NCBI RefSeq assembly: GCF_000515235.1
Contig: NZ_KI911558.1
Coordinates: forward strand, 1,347,217 to 1,411,216
Direction of reading: 5' to 3'
DNA: 64,000 nucleotides
Origin: Synechococcus sp. CC9616
Lineage (GTDB): Bacteria > Cyanobacteriota > Cyanobacteriia > PCC-6307 > Cyanobiaceae
A model generated the notes under the pieces. It was given only the letters and a program-made list of their open reading frames with translations, was not told where the DNA came from and did not search any database. This document shows positions 52,487-62,036 of the stretch, piece by piece. Both the position numbers and the translations under genes were made by a program. The stretch's first letter is position 1. Every line of letters starts with the position of its first letter.

Positions 52487-53679
52487 TCTCGTCCACAACA
52501 GCAACAGGGCCCAACCTCAGCAGGTTCGGCCCCATTGGTCTCGTGGTGGTCCAGTCCACCTCCCTCTGCAATCTCGATTGCTCCTACTGCTATCTCCCCG
52601 ATCGGCAGAAGAAGCGCGTCTTTGATCTCGACATGCTGCCGCTGCTCATGCAGCGCATCCTCGAAAGCCCCTATGCCGGGCCCGAGTTCTCCTTGGTGTG
52701 GCACGCCGGTGAACCCCTCACCCTGCCCACCAGCTGGTACGACCAGGCCACCGAGATCATCTATCGCTCCCTTGATCGGTTCGGTGCCCAGGACATCCAA
52801 TTCGATCAACACGTCCAGACCAACGCCACCTTGATCAACGACGCCTGGTGCGATTGCTTCCATCGCAATCGCCTCATCGTTGGCATCAGCGTTGATGGGC
52901 CCGAGGACATCCACGACGCACACCGGCGCTTCCGCAATGGACGCGGCTCCCATGCCCTCGCCATGAAGGGCATCGAAACCCTCCATCGCAATGACGTTCA
53001 CTTTCATTGCATCTCCGTGCTCACCGCCGAGGCCATGGAGCAACCCGAGCGGATGTACCGCTTCTTCCGCGACCACGGCATCAACGATGTCGGCTTCAAC
53101 GTGGAGGAGCAGGAGGGCATCAACACCTCCTCATCCATGCAGGGGGCCGATATGGAGGCCAAATACAGGGATTTCCTGCGGGCCTTCTGGCGCCTCAGCG
53201 AGCAGGACGGCTATCCCGTCATCCTCCGCGAATTCGATCAGGTGATCAGCCTGATCCAGGGCAATCAACGCATGACCCAGAACGAGCTCAACAGGCCCTT
53301 CTCCATCCTCAGCGTCGACTCCCAAGGCAATTTCTCCACCTTCGATCCAGAACTGCTCTCCGTTGCCAGTGATCGCTACGGAAGTTTCAACCTCGGAAAC
53401 ATTCGAGACCTTTCCCTCCTCGACTCCACCCAAACCCCACGATTCCGTCAATTGATGGATGACATGAACGCAGGCGTCGATCGCTGCCACGACGGCTGCG
53501 AATATTTCGGCCTCTGCGGCGGTGGCAACGGCAGCAATAAATTCTGGGAACACGGCACCCTCGCCTCCAGCGAAACCAACGCCTGTCGTTTCGGCACCCA
53601 GATCCCCGTTCAGGTCCTCCTTGAACGCTTTGAAGAAGGTCCGCCTCTTCAACAACCAGCGATCAAACAAGCCGTTTGA
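52483..53679 (+). CDS. grrM: Cyclophane-forming radical SAM/SPASM-type maturase GrrM
   Basis: The 398-aa enzyme has the radical SAM cluster CNLDCSYCYLP (residues 29-39), the following WHAGEPLTLP, DQHVQTNATLIND, VGISVDGPEDIHDAHR and VLTAEAMEQPERMYRFF. The C-terminal segment (C..GCEYFGLCGGGNGSNK, plus a further Cys before FGTQIP) matches the extra-cluster-binding region of SPASM-type maturases. It starts with GTG at 52483, overlapping the grrA stop by 4 bp. Acting on the grrA product is inferred from the family and the overlap. The product would be a chain of three-residue cyclophanes. Confidence 0.9.
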   Translation: MISSTTATGPNLSRFGPIGLVVVQSTSLCNLDCSYCYLPDRQKKRVFDLDMLPLLMQRILESPYAGPEFSLVWHAGEPLTLPTSWYDQATEIIYRSLDRFGAQDIQFDQHVQTNATLINDAWCDCFHRNRLIVGISVDGPEDIHDAHRRFRNGRGSHALAMKGIETLHRNDVHFHCISVLTAEAMEQPERMYRFFRDHGINDVGFNVEEQEGINTSSSMQGADMEAKYRDFLRAFWRLSEQDGYPVILREFDQVISLIQGNQRMTQNELNRPFSILSVDSQGNFSTFDPELLSVASDRYGSFNLGNIRDLSLLDSTQTPRFRQLMDDMNAGVDRCHDGCEYFGLCGGGNGSNKFWEHGTLASSETNACRFGTQIPVQVLLERFEEGPPLQQPAIKQAV

Positions 53680-53697
53680 TTGTTTCATTCAATTTTT
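53676..53697 (+). terminator. Weak terminator- or attenuator-like hairpin after grrM
   Basis: Directly at the grrM stop, TTGATTG-TTT-CATTCAA can fold with one mismatch and is followed by TTTTT. It could reduce expression of the next gene, at 53709. The stem is weak, so this is a low-confidence call. Confidence 0.25.
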
Positions 53698-53708
53698 GTC
53701 CGCACCCA

Positions 53709-54203
53709 ATGAAGCGCACCAACGTTCTCCTGCTCGGCACCGCCGTTGGCATAAGCCTGCTAGCCCCTACACAGAGCCTTGCCGCCTGCAAGTTTCTGAT
53801 GCCTCTTGGAGGTAACGGCAATGGACCTGAGCCTTACATCGTGAAGAAACGGGTTGAGCGTCCCAAGGGCCTGATCGGCAACGCGGTGGGACGCACCAAC
53901 TGGAACACCGACTTTGTGGTGGATCAGCCCTACCGGAGCTACAAGCTGTTTTTCACAGCCGATTCAACTGATGGTCAGCCTGGCGAATATCCGATTGAGG
54001 CGTTCCTGAAATTTGCGGGGGGGGGATCCATGAAAGTTGTGGACGAAAGGATGAAGCCGCCAACCGGCACTGGCGCCCAGTTCGGCCCCTTCAGCCCACC
54101 GACAGGCAAGGGCATCAGCCAGGTGAACTTCAAGATCGGCGCCAACAATGATCCAGGCGGCACTGGATTCAGCTACCGGATCTCTGTTCAGGGCTGCAAC
54201 TAG
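53709..54203 (+). CDS. Unrecognised secreted protein downstream of grrM
   Basis: From the ATG at 53709 the product is 164 aa with a clear signal peptide (TNVLLLGTAVGISLLAPTQSLA, cleavage before ACKF). The mature part is about 140 aa, glycine/proline-rich, with NWNTDFVVDQPYRSYKLFFTAD and a strand-rich C-terminus ending RISVQGCN. Two cysteines (one near the start, one near the end) could form a disulfide. It shares the strand with grrPAM and lies 29 bp after grrM. It has no aromatic-X-Asn repeats like GrrA. I do not recognise the family; it may be a fourth component or simply a neighbour. Confidence 0.65.
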   Translation: MKRTNVLLLGTAVGISLLAPTQSLAACKFLMPLGGNGNGPEPYIVKKRVERPKGLIGNAVGRTNWNTDFVVDQPYRSYKLFFTADSTDGQPGEYPIEAFLKFAGGGSMKVVDERMKPPTGTGAQFGPFSPPTGKGISQVNFKIGANNDPGGTGFSYRISVQGCN

Positions 54204-54336
54204 CCTGCTTACCAAACCATCAAAAGAGGGCGGCCCGACGGTCTTCTACATTGAAGAGGTGTCCGGCGGGCATCTCCTTCGGGGGACAGGTCACAACTGA
54301 AACGCGCGTCGGGCCGACGCCCGATCTCCGTCCGCC

Positions 54337-54804
54337 TTGCCGCATCCTCTCCTGCCAGAGCTTGAGACACTGTCCACCCAGGTGGCGGCGACCCAGGCTT
54401 TTGAGTTGTGCGGAATCCAATTGCTCACGCACATGAGCCCGATGACGCTGGAAGTGCAGATCCGACACAGCAATGGAGCTGATGTGAACCTGGACGATTG
54501 CGCCCAGTTCAGCGGGGTGCTGGGGGAGGCTCTGGAGAGCTCAGAGCTGTTGAACGAGGCGTACGTCCTGGAAATCAGCAGTCCAGGGATCGGTGAACAG
54601 CTCGCCACCGATCGGGACTTTCAAACCTTCCGTGGGTTCCCGGTGGAAGTGACCCATCGCGACAACAACGATGCCGAACATCGTCTCGACGGGTTGCTGC
54701 TCGAACGCGACGAGGAAAGTCTGCAGATCAACATCCGAGGACGCATCAAGCGCATCCCGCGAGATCAGGTGATTGGCGTTCGTCTCACCAGTCCGAGCGC
54801 CTGA
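54337..54804 (+). CDS. rimP: Ribosome maturation factor RimP
   Basis: RimP assists 30S subunit assembly. The 155-aa product shows the two-domain RimP pattern: CGIQLLTHMSPMTLEVQI, VNLDDCAQFSGVLGEALE, AYVLEISSPGIGEQLATDRDF with the SSPG motif, and GFPVEV. The start is TTG at 54337. A perfect inverted repeat (CGTCGG-G-CCGACG at 54307-54319) sits about 18 bp before the start. It is followed by nusA at 36 bp, the conserved rimP-nusA order. Confidence 0.9.
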   Translation: MPHPLLPELETLSTQVAATQAFELCGIQLLTHMSPMTLEVQIRHSNGADVNLDDCAQFSGVLGEALESSELLNEAYVLEISSPGIGEQLATDRDFQTFRGFPVEVTHRDNNDAEHRLDGLLLERDEESLQINIRGRIKRIPRDQVIGVRLTSPSA

Positions 54805-54840
54805 GCGCTCCGCACCCTTCCCTCTTCCCCTTTCCCTCCA

Positions 54841-56310
54841 ATGGCTCTCGTTCTTCTTCCCGGTCTCAGCAATCTGATCGACGACATCAGCGATGAGAAA
54901 AAGCTGCCGCCCCAGGTTGTGGAGGCGGCACTGCGGGAGGCGCTTCTGAAGGGCTACGAGCGTTACCGACGCACCCTGTACATCGGTATCAGTGAAGACC
55001 CCTTTGATGAGGAGTACTTCAGCAATTTCGACGTCGGACTGGATCTTGACGAAGAGGGATACAGGGTTCTGGCCAGCAAAATCATCGTGGACGAGGTCGA
55101 AAGCGAAGACCATCAGATCGCGATCGCTGAAGTGATGCAGGTCGCCGAGGATGCCCAGGTGGGAGACACCGTCGTCCTGGACGTGACCCCGGAGAAAGAC
55201 GATTTCGGCCGCATGGCGGCAGCCACCACCAAACAGGTGTTGGCTCAAAAGCTGCGTGATCAGCAGCGTCGGATGATCCAGGAGGAATTTGCCGACCTTG
55301 AAGATCCCGTCCTGACCGCCAGGGTGATTCGCTTCGAACGCCAGAGCGTGATCATGGCCGTGAGTTCCGGCCTGGGTCGACCGGAGGTGGAGGCCGAACT
55401 TCCACGCCGCGATCAGCTGCCCAACGACAACTACCGGGCCAACGCCACCTTCAAGGTGTTCCTGAAGGAAGTGAGTGAGGTTCCCCGGCGAGGCCCCCAG
55501 CTTTTTGTCAGCCGATCAAATGCTGGGCTGGTGGTCTACCTGTTCGAAAACGAGGTGCCGGAGATCCAGGAAGGTTCTGTCCGCATCGTTGCTGTTGCCC
55601 GGGAAGCCAACCCTCCCTCGCGTTCGGTTGGACCCCGCACCAAAGTGGCGGTCGACAGCATCGAACGGGAGGTGGATCCCGTGGGTGCCTGCATCGGAGC
55701 CCGAGGCTCACGCATTCAACAGGTCGTGAACGAGCTGCGCGGAGAGAAGATCGATGTGATCCGCTGGTCACCCGATCCAGGCCAGTACATCGCCAACTCA
55801 CTCAGTCCGGCCCGGGTCGAGATGGTGCGACTGGTCGATCCGGTCGGTCAGCATGCCCACGTATTGGTTCCACCGGATCAACTGAGCCTGGCCATCGGCC
55901 GAGAAGGTCAGAACGTACGGCTGGCGGCACGCCTGACCGGCTGGAAAATCGACATCAAGAATTCCACCGAATACGATCAGGCCGCTGAAGACGCCGTTGT
56001 GGCTGAGTTGATTGCTCAGCGGGAGCAGGAGGAAGCCCTGCAGCAGGAGGTGGAGGAACGCCTGGCAATCGAACAGGCAGCACGAGCAGAGGAAGACGCC
56101 CGCCTGCGTGAGCTGTATCCGCTGCCTGAAGACGAGGAGGACTACGTCGAAGACCAGGAGGTGTACGCCGAACAACCTGCTGAGGGAGACGTGTTCGAAG
56201 AGCCAGCAGCCGAAAGCGAGGCTTACACAGAAGAAAGCTCAGACGAGCCAGTTGTTGAAACTGACCAACAGGAGCTGCAACCTGAGAACGACCCCAACGG
56301 AGCCCGGTGA
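54841..56310 (+). CDS. nusA: Transcription termination/antitermination protein NusA
   Basis: The 489-aa protein carries the NusA N-terminal domain (LSNLIDDISDEKKLPPQVVEAALREAL), the S1 region, KH1 (GACIGARGSRIQQVVNEL with the GxxG loop), a downstream IDVIRWSPDP segment, and KH2 (LAIGREGQNVRLAARLTGW). The C-terminal 110 residues are very acidic and differ from the tandem acidic repeats of enterobacterial NusA. NusA binds RNA polymerase and nascent RNA to control pausing. It overlaps ylxR by 4 bp. Confidence 0.95.
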   Translation: MALVLLPGLSNLIDDISDEKKLPPQVVEAALREALLKGYERYRRTLYIGISEDPFDEEYFSNFDVGLDLDEEGYRVLASKIIVDEVESEDHQIAIAEVMQVAEDAQVGDTVVLDVTPEKDDFGRMAAATTKQVLAQKLRDQQRRMIQEEFADLEDPVLTARVIRFERQSVIMAVSSGLGRPEVEAELPRRDQLPNDNYRANATFKVFLKEVSEVPRRGPQLFVSRSNAGLVVYLFENEVPEIQEGSVRIVAVAREANPPSRSVGPRTKVAVDSIEREVDPVGACIGARGSRIQQVVNELRGEKIDVIRWSPDPGQYIANSLSPARVEMVRLVDPVGQHAHVLVPPDQLSLAIGREGQNVRLAARLTGWKIDIKNSTEYDQAAEDAVVAELIAQREQEEALQQEVEERLAIEQAARAEEDARLRELYPLPEDEEDYVEDQEVYAEQPAEGDVFEEPAAESEAYTEESSDEPVVETDQQELQPENDPNGAR

Positions 56311-56585
56311 ACGATCGACCCATCCTGCGTCGCTGCGTGGCCTGTCGCCAGCTTCTGGACCGACGCCTGCTCTGGCGGGTGGTTCGCGACTACAGGGATG
56401 GGGTTCTCCTTGAGGAAGGCATGGGTCGTTCGGCCTATCTCTGTCCCAAGGAGGCTTGTCTTGAGGACGCACGTCGGCGGAAGCGTCTGCAAAAGGCCCT
56501 GCGTTGCCAGGTGCCCGATGCGGTCCTCGCGACGATGCAGAAGCGGCTCAGTTCAACGACTAGAGAATCCGCTGAGGCAAACTAA
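56307..56585 (+). CDS. ylxR: YlxR-family RNA-binding protein (DUF448)
   Basis: The 92-aa product has the YlxR pattern RRCVACRQLLDRRLLWRVVRD and GRSAYLCPKEACLEDARRRKRLQKAL, the fold seen in the nusA-ylxR-infB operon. The GTG at 56307 overlaps the nusA stop by 4 bp. It is thought to be a nucleoid- or RNA-associated protein in other bacteria. The 69 bp after it, before infB, contain an inverted repeat GGCAC-TTC-GTGCC. Confidence 0.88.
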   Translation: MNDRPILRRCVACRQLLDRRLLWRVVRDYRDGVLLEEGMGRSAYLCPKEACLEDARRRKRLQKALRCQVPDAVLATMQKRLSSTTRESAEAN

Positions 56586-56654
56586 ACATTGGACCTGCTT
56601 TGCGTAGGGCCACCGAGGCACTTCGTGCCCGGACCGACCGGAGACCCCACCTGA

Positions 56655-59600
56655 ATGACCAGCAGCGGCAAAGTCAGAATTTACGAGCTGTCCAAGGACC
56701 TGGGCCTTGAGAACAAGGACGTGCTGGATGCTGCCGACAAGCTGTCGATTGCGGCCAAAAGCCACAGCAGTTCCATCAGTGATGACGAGGCCGGTCGGAT
56801 CCGCAACCTGCTGAAGAACGGTTCCTCCAAGGCCGCCAAAGCTCCCAGCAGCCAAGCCTCAGCCCCTGCGAAGCCGCCAGCGGGTAAAGCAATCCTGTCT
56901 GTGAAGAAGGCGTCAGCTCCAGCAGCGGCTTCGACGTCCTCCGCTCCCCCTGCAGCCGCTGCTTCGCCCGTCAAGCCGACAGCTGCAAAACCAACAGCTG
57001 CAAAACCAACAGCTGCAAAACCAACAGCTGCAAAACCAACAGCTGCAAAACCAACAGCGGCGAAACCGTCTCCTGCGAAACCTGTCATCAGCCAGGCGCC
57101 GCCAGCCCGCCTGGCTCCGGCCAAGCCAGCAGATGAGAAACCAGCGGCACCCACACGCCCGATCTCCCCAGGTACGCCGGTCAAGTCACCACCGCCAAGG
57201 CCTGCAGCAGCGGCCTCAAAACCGACGTCACCACCACCGCGTCCCAGCGCCCCAGCAGCCGCTGCAAAGCCGGCACCTGCAAGGCCCACGCCTGCAACAC
57301 CTGCCAGAACCGCTCCAAGACCTGCGTCAGCCGGTCAGCCGCAAGGCCGGCCTGCCCGACCTCAGAGTCCACAAATCGTTTCCAGGCCTAGCCAGGGCAA
57401 TGCTCCACGGCCCGGAGCTCCAACGCGGACCGGTGCGGCACCGAAACCAGGCGGCCCAGCCAAAGCAGGAAGTCCAGCCCGTCCAGCGCCACGCCCAGAG
57501 CTTGTGGGCAAGCCACAACCCAGGCGACCGGAAGCCGGTGGTACGCCACCGCGACCAGGCGCACCATCACGGCCTGGGACCGGAGTTCCTTCACGTCCCG
57601 GTGCTCCGGTGCGTCCAGTTCCAGGAGGGCGTCAGGGAGGCGTCACGCGTCCTGGGGCTCCCCAGAGACAAGGTCGACCGACACCCCCAGGCGGCCGCCC
57701 CGTCACTCCAGGCCGACCTGGTGGCAACACCCTGGAGCTCGTCGGCAAACCCATCCGCCGCGATGGCAGCACCGCCGGAGGCGGACCTCGCCCAGGAGGC
57801 TCCCGACCGGGTGCACCCACGCGTCCTGGTGCTCCGTCCAGGCCAGGCATGCCCAGTGGGATGCGCAAGCCAGTGGCCCCTGGAGAGCTCATGCAACTCC
57901 AGAAGCCAGTGGGGCGTCCTACCGCGCCGCCACCAAGACGCCCTGAGCCTGGAAGCAAACCTGGTTCCGGAGCCGAAGCCAATCCTCCGGTCTCACGGCC
58001 GACGGCACCGGCAGCCCCCCGTCGCCCATATGGAGCGCGCCCCGGTGCTCCGGGTCAGCGCCGTCCCGGCCGCCCCGATTGGGATGACAGCGCCAAGCTC
58101 GAAGCCCTGCGCAGCCGTTCGCCCCAGAAGCAGCGCCAGAAAGTTCACATCATTGGCGAGAACGACGACGCGCTGACGGCCGAAACCGGTGGCTTTGCCG
58201 GGGAACAGCAGGCCATGGTGCTCTCCGCCAGCCTGGCTCGGCCGGCCAAACCGAAATCACAGCAGCGAAGCGCACCGAAGCCGGTGGCGGCCATTCGCAA
58301 GCGCAAGAAAGAAACCACCCGACAACGTCAGCGGCGTCGGGCGATGGAATTACGTGCGGCGAGGGAAGCCAAGCAGGTCCGGCCGGAAATGCTGGTGGTC
58401 CCGGAGGACAACCTCACGGTGCAGGAGCTGGCGGACATGCTCAGCGTGGAAAGCTCCGAAATCATCAAATCCCTCTTCTTCAAGGGAATCATCGCCACGG
58501 TCACCCAGACCCTGGACATGAACACGATCGAGACGGTGGCCGAGGAATTCGGCGTGCCGGTTCTCCAGGACGACGTGGAGGAAGCCGCGAAGAAGACGGT
58601 GGAAATGATCGAGGAAAAAGACCTCGATCATCTGATTCGCCGTCCACCTGTGGTCACGGTGATGGGCCACGTCGACCACGGCAAAACCAGCCTGCTCGAT
58701 GCCATTCGCAAGGCGCGGGTCGCCGCGGGCGAAGCGGGTGGGATCACCCAGCACATCGGTGCTTACCAGGTGGAGATCGAGCACAACGAGGAGCAACGCA
58801 AACTCACCTTCCTCGACACACCAGGCCACGCAGCCTTCACCGCAATGCGGGCGCGGGGCACCAAAGTGACTGACGTCGCCGTTCTGGTGGTGGCGGCCGA
58901 CGACGGCGTGCGTCCCCAGACCCTGGAAGCGATCAGCCACGCCCGCGCTGCGGAAGTGCCGATCGTGGTGGCGATCAACAAGATCGACAAGGAAGGGTCC
59001 TCCCCCGATCGCGTCAAACAGGAGCTCTCCGACCAGAACCTCCTGGCGGAAGACTGGGGTGGAGAAGTGGTGATGGTGCCGGTGAGCGCCATCAAAGGCG
59101 AAAACATCGACAAGCTTCTCGAGATGATCCTCCTGGTGACTGAGGTGGAAGACCTCCAGGCCAATCCAGATCGTCTGGCTCGCGGAACCGTGATCGAAGC
59201 GCACCTCGACAAAGCCAAAGGCCCCGTCGCCACGCTGCTGGTTCAGAACGGCACCCTCAAAACAGGTGATGTGGTGGCCGCCGGCCCGGTGCTTGGCAAG
59301 GTGCGCGCCATGGTGGACGACAACGGCAAACGCATGAAGTCCGCCGGCCCCTCCTACGCCGTCGAGGCGCTGGGCTTCAGTGAAGTGCCAACCGCTGGAG
59401 ACGAGTTCGAGGTTTATCCCGACGAGAAATCAGCTCGCTCGGTGGTGGGTGATCGAGCCTCCGATGCACGCGCCACCCGACTGGCGCAGCAGATGGCCTC
59501 ACGACGGGTGTCGCTGACGGCCATGTCCGGTCAGGCCAGCGAAGGCGAGCTGAAGGAGCTGAACCTGATCCTCAAGGCAGATGTCCAGGGTTCCGTGGAG

Positions 59601-60167
59601 GCGATCCTCGGCTCGCTAGAGCAGCTGCCCAAAGACGAAGTTCAGGTGCGTGTTCTCCTTTCCGCACCAGGCGAGATCACTGAAACAGACGTGGATCTGG
59701 CGGCCGCATCCGGAGCGGTGATCGTTGGCTTCAACACCTCCATGGCATCAGGCGCCCGCAAGGCTGCTGATGCCACCGGCGTGGATGTGCGCGATTACGA
59801 CGTGATCTACAAACTGCTGGAGGACATCCAGATGGCCATGGAAGGCCTTCTGGAACCCGAACTGGTGGAGGAAGCCCTTGGCGAAGCCGAGGTGCGAGCC
59901 GTGTTCACCATCGGCAAGAGTGCAGTGGCTGGTTGTTACATCACCAACGGCAAGCTGCAGCGCAACTGCCGAGTGCGGGTCCGTCGCGGCAAGGAAGTGG
60001 TCTTCGAAGGCGATCTCGACTCCTTGCGCCGCAACAAGGACGACGTCAAGGAAGTGGCCAGCGGCTTCGAATGCGGCATCGGCTGCGATCGCTTCGCCAA
60101 CTGGGAAGACGGCGACATCATCGAAGGCTTCAAGATGGTGACCCAGCGACGCAAACTCACCACCTGA
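56655..60167 (+). CDS. infB: Translation initiation factor IF-2
   Basis: The 1170-aa GTPase has a long basic, Ala/Pro/Lys-rich N-terminus (about 60-480) and then the G domain: [14 protein letters not shown] (G1, near residue 670), DTPGHAAF (G3), INKIDK (G4), and [13 protein letters not shown] (G5), followed by domains 2-4 ending in [20 protein letters not shown]-2 places initiator tRNA on the ribosome. The N-terminal extension contains five identical 15-bp repeats plus one variant (see repeat entry). It has the long N-terminus expected in cyanobacteria. Confidence 0.97.
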   Translation: MTSSGKVRIYELSKDLGLENKDVLDAADKLSIAAKSHSSSISDDEAGRIRNLLKNGSSKAAKAPSSQASAPAKPPAGKAILSVKKASAPAAASTSSAPPAAAASPVKPTAAKPTAAKPTAAKPTAAKPTAAKPTAAKPSPAKPVISQAPPARLAPAKPADEKPAAPTRPISPGTPVKSPPPRPAAAASKPTSPPPRPSAPAAAAKPAPARPTPATPARTAPRPASAGQPQGRPARPQSPQIVSRPSQGNAPRPGAPTRTGAAPKPGGPAKAGSPARPAPRPELVGKPQPRRPEAGGTPPRPGAPSRPGTGVPSRPGAPVRPVPGGRQGGVTRPGAPQRQGRPTPPGGRPVTPGRPGGNTLELVGKPIRRDGSTAGGGPRPGGSRPGAPTRPGAPSRPGMPSGMRKPVAPGELMQLQKPVGRPTAPPPRRPEPGSKPGSGAEANPPVSRPTAPAAPRRPYGARPGAPGQRRPGRPDWDDSAKLEALRSRSPQKQRQKVHIIGENDDALTAETGGFAGEQQAMVLSASLARPAKPKSQQRSAPKPVAAIRKRKKETTRQRQRRRAMELRAAREAKQVRPEMLVVPEDNLTVQELADMLSVESSEIIKSLFFKGIIATVTQTLDMNTIETVAEEFGVPVLQDDVEEAAKKTVEMIEEKDLDHLIRRPPVVTVMGHVDHGKTSLLDAIRKARVAAGEAGGITQHIGAYQVEIEHNEEQRKLTFLDTPGHAAFTAMRARGTKVTDVAVLVVAADDGVRPQTLEAISHARAAEVPIVVAINKIDKEGSSPDRVKQELSDQNLLAEDWGGEVVMVPVSAIKGENIDKLLEMILLVTEVEDLQANPDRLARGTVIEAHLDKAKGPVATLLVQNGTLKTGDVVAAGPVLGKVRAMVDDNGKRMKSAGPSYAVEALGFSEVPTAGDEFEVYPDEKSARSVVGDRASDARATRLAQQMASRRVSLTAMSGQASEGELKELNLILKADVQGSVEAILGSLEQLPKDEVQVRVLLSAPGEITETDVDLAAASGAVIVGFNTSMASGARKAADATGVDVRDYDVIYKLLEDIQMAMEGLLEPELVEEALGEAEVRAVFTIGKSAVAGCYITNGKLQRNCRVRVRRGKEVVFEGDLDSLRRNKDDVKEVASGFECGIGCDRFANWEDGDIIEGFKMVTQRRKLTT
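56979..57068 (+). repeat. 15-bp tandem repeat within infB
   Basis: The unit ACAGCTGCAAAACCA occurs five times without mismatch (56979-57053) and once with changes (57054-57068). It is in frame and codes for TAAKP repeats in the disordered N-terminus of IF-2. Perfect units suggest recent slippage. Confidence 0.95.
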
Positions 60168-60181
60168 CGCCGCGAGATGCC

Positions 60182-61090
60182 GTGAACTCCCGCCGCGAGC
60201 CCCTGCTCTGGCTTCAATGTCTCGCAATCGGAGCGGTTCCATTGGAACTGCTCCTGATCCGATTGGTGTTGGCCGGAGCTGATCCGGGCCCTGTGCCGGC
60301 GGTCGAGCGCTTGCTGATCTGGAGCGTCGGGGGTCTGGCTGCGGCCGTCGCCCTGTGGAAACGCCCGGCGGACTGGGGCTCTCTGCTGATGGTGCGGGTC
60401 CCAACCGCAACGCGAAGCCTCGAGCAACAAACCCTCAGTGGCCTGCAAGGGAAAGTTAGTGGCTTCGCCGCCTTGCTGGCTGCCGCACTGCTGCTGCCAG
60501 TGCTGTGGTGGCTGGATAACTCGGCCGGGTTGATTCAGGAATTCTCCCCGCTTCTGGGGCAGTCCCGACTGGCGACCCTGTTGCTGAGTGCCCCGCTGCT
60601 GGCCCTGATCGTTTGGCAACTCCAACAGCTGACGCAAGCTGTGATTTGGCTGATTCAGGGCGAACTCAGTGACACCACAGAGGCCCTCGATCAGCAGAAA
60701 CTGTTGCTGGAGCGCACCAGCCTTGGCCTGCAACTGCTCCAAGTCGAGCCGCTGGAATGGCCAGAACCCACACCAACACCCTCACCGAAACCGACCCCCG
60801 AACCCACTCCCGAACCAGAACAGACTCCTGAGCCAGAACCGACTCCTGAGCCAGAACCGACTCCTGAGCCGGAGCCAACACCTGAGCCGGGATCAGACGC
60901 TGGAGCGCTGGCGATCGAACCAGAGCAGAGAAGCGAAGAGGATGAGGGCGCCAACCTGAATGCCGAGGTCGCTGATCTCGACAGCACCTCCAGCGGAAGC
61001 CCGGAAGGCCATCGTGAAGAGGCCCAGCCCGGCGGAGGCGAAGAGAGCGAACCAGAGGGCTCGCCTGAGCCCACGCCAGGGGGTCTGTGA
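60182..61090 (+). CDS. Low-complexity-tail membrane protein
   Basis: The 302-aa protein has four hydrophobic segments in the first 150 residues ([71 protein letters not shown]) and then a long acidic tail rich in PTPEPEP units (about 198-240) and EE/SP stretches. It matches the cyanobacterial 'low-complexity tail membrane protein' type. I use the GTG at 60182, 14 bp after infB. The tail end overlaps the convergent DUF3493 gene by 198 bp. The function is unknown. Confidence 0.7.
   Translation: MNSRREPLLWLQCLAIGAVPLELLLIRLVLAGADPGPVPAVERLLIWSVGGLAAAVALWKRPADWGSLLMVRVPTATRSLEQQTLSGLQGKVSGFAALLAAALLLPVLWWLDNSAGLIQEFSPLLGQSRLATLLLSAPLLALIVWQLQQLTQAVIWLIQGELSDTTEALDQQKLLLERTSLGLQLLQVEPLEWPEPTPTPSPKPTPEPTPEPEQTPEPEPTPEPEPTPEPEPTPEPGSDAGALAIEPEQRSEEDEGANLNAEVADLDSTSSGSPEGHREEAQPGGGEESEPEGSPEPTPGGL
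60824..60895 (+). repeat. 18-bp tandem repeat coding for TPEPEP
   Basis: ACTCCTGAGCCAGAACCG occurs twice exactly (60824-60841, 60842-60859) and then in two diverged units (to 60895). It is in frame and expands the Pro/Glu tail of the membrane protein. The last unit touches the end of the opposite-strand gene at 60893. Confidence 0.85.
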
Positions 61091-61165
61091 TTCCTGAATC
61101 AACCGACGCCGCAGCTCAGGATCCAAATTGTTCTCGCGCTTCTGCGGGTCAGACAAGTTGAACAT
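60893..61165 (-). CDS. DUF3493-family membrane protein
   Basis: From ATG 61163-61165 the product is 90 aa. It has [20 protein letters not shown], then two hydrophobic helices ([18 protein letters not shown] and [15 protein letters not shown]) and a short basic end. This is the pattern of the DUF3493 family found in cyanobacteria and plastid-bearing organisms. About 73% of this gene (198 of 273 bp) lies antisense to the low-complexity tail gene. The gene starts 33 bp from tRNA-Thr, facing away. Function unknown. Confidence 0.75.
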   Translation of the reverse strand: MFNLSDPQKRENNLDPELRRRLIQESQTPWRGLRRALWFALFASAGLGLFTMAFRASAGGAVEISDLGIQVGALILFASLLWFDRQRSSV

Positions 61166-61198
61166 AACTTTGCTCTCAAATGATAAATTGATCCTGTT

Positions 61199-61270
61199 GC
61201 CGATGTAGCTCAGCTGGTAGAGCAACGCTTTCGTAAAGCGTGGGTCGCCTGTTCAAGTCAGGTCATCGGC
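61199..61270 (+). tRNA. tRNA-Thr (anticodon CGT)
   Basis: A complete cloverleaf is visible: acceptor GCCGATG/CATCGGC, D-arm GCTC...GAGC, anticodon stem ACGCT/AGCGT with loop TTCGTAA (anticodon CGT, reading ACG Thr), and a T-arm GCCTG-TTCAAGT-CAGGT. The discriminator base is T at 61271 and the CCA end is not encoded. Confidence 0.96.
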
Positions 61271-61288
61271 TTTAGCAATTGTTCAGGC

Positions 61289-62035
61289 ATGGATAAAAAC
61301 CAATTTCCATCGACGAAATACCCGATTCACCACCTGGACGGCGAGAGCGGCGAATCCTGGATGGGCCTGATCGATGGAATTTATGCCATCGCCATGACAT
61401 TTATTGCGCTTGAATTACCAGAGCTTGTCATTGCGCTTGTCAATCTCAAAGAGAAGAATATAAAAAGCGAACTTATTGTGTCATTAATCGGATATGAATT
61501 CATTGCCTATACAGCAACTTTTTTGATGCTGTATGAACTCTGGACAGTGCACAAAAGCATCCTGAAAATCGGCGGCCTCAAGCAAAAGACCCAGAGCCTT
61601 TGTAACAGCCTGATTCTTGCCCTGACATCACTGGGCGTAGGGAATATCATTTTAATCTTGAATGAAAAAACAAAAGCCGTTACATCTCATATCACGTCCA
61701 ACAGCAAACAAATTGATATCATGTACGACTGGTTCGACAATCATGATTTTCTTGGGCTGTTCACAATGATATTTTTGGCCTTGATGTTTTTCCTGATGTC
61801 CCTGCTGGCCAGCAACAGCGAGAGTCACCGAATATCGCAGGACCTGCAACTCCTATCAAAAAATCTCAACATTCGAGGTTTATATTTTGTAGCGTCTTGT
61901 CTGCTTTGGATTCCGCTTGCCTTTGGCAAATCAGTTCTCTTTCCCCCTGCCCTTGTGGTGATCCTGTTTTTATTCCTGAGCTTCAACCAGGATGCGATCG
62001 ACACGTTCCTGAAACGCTGGCGCTCTCACACTTGA
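61289..62035 (+). CDS. TMEM175/DUF1211-family potassium-channel-like protein
   Basis: The 248-aa protein has LIDGIYAIAMTFIALELPEL near residue 27, the signature of the first helix of the TMEM175/DUF1211 family (usually FSDGVFAIAxTLLxLE, here with I-D-G). It has about six hydrophobic segments. Family members in bacteria form potassium-permeable channels. It stands 18 bp after the tRNA and converges on the solute-binding gene, with one base between stops. The A+T content is a little higher than in neighbouring genes. Confidence 0.75.
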   Translation: MDKNQFPSTKYPIHHLDGESGESWMGLIDGIYAIAMTFIALELPELVIALVNLKEKNIKSELIVSLIGYEFIAYTATFLMLYELWTVHKSILKIGGLKQKTQSLCNSLILALTSLGVGNIILILNEKTKAVTSHITSNSKQIDIMYDWFDNHDFLGLFTMIFLALMFFLMSLLASNSESHRISQDLQLLSKNLNIRGLYFVASCLLWIPLAFGKSVLFPPALVVILFLFLSFNQDAIDTFLKRWRSHT

Positions 62036-62036
62036 A

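Noticed and set aside
56979..57068. Possible CRISPR-like repeats
   Set aside because: The units are contiguous, in frame and without spacers; this is a coding tandem repeat in infB.
57133..58176. 347-codon plus-strand frame in infB
   Set aside because: Out-of-frame reading of the low-complexity IF-2 N-terminus.
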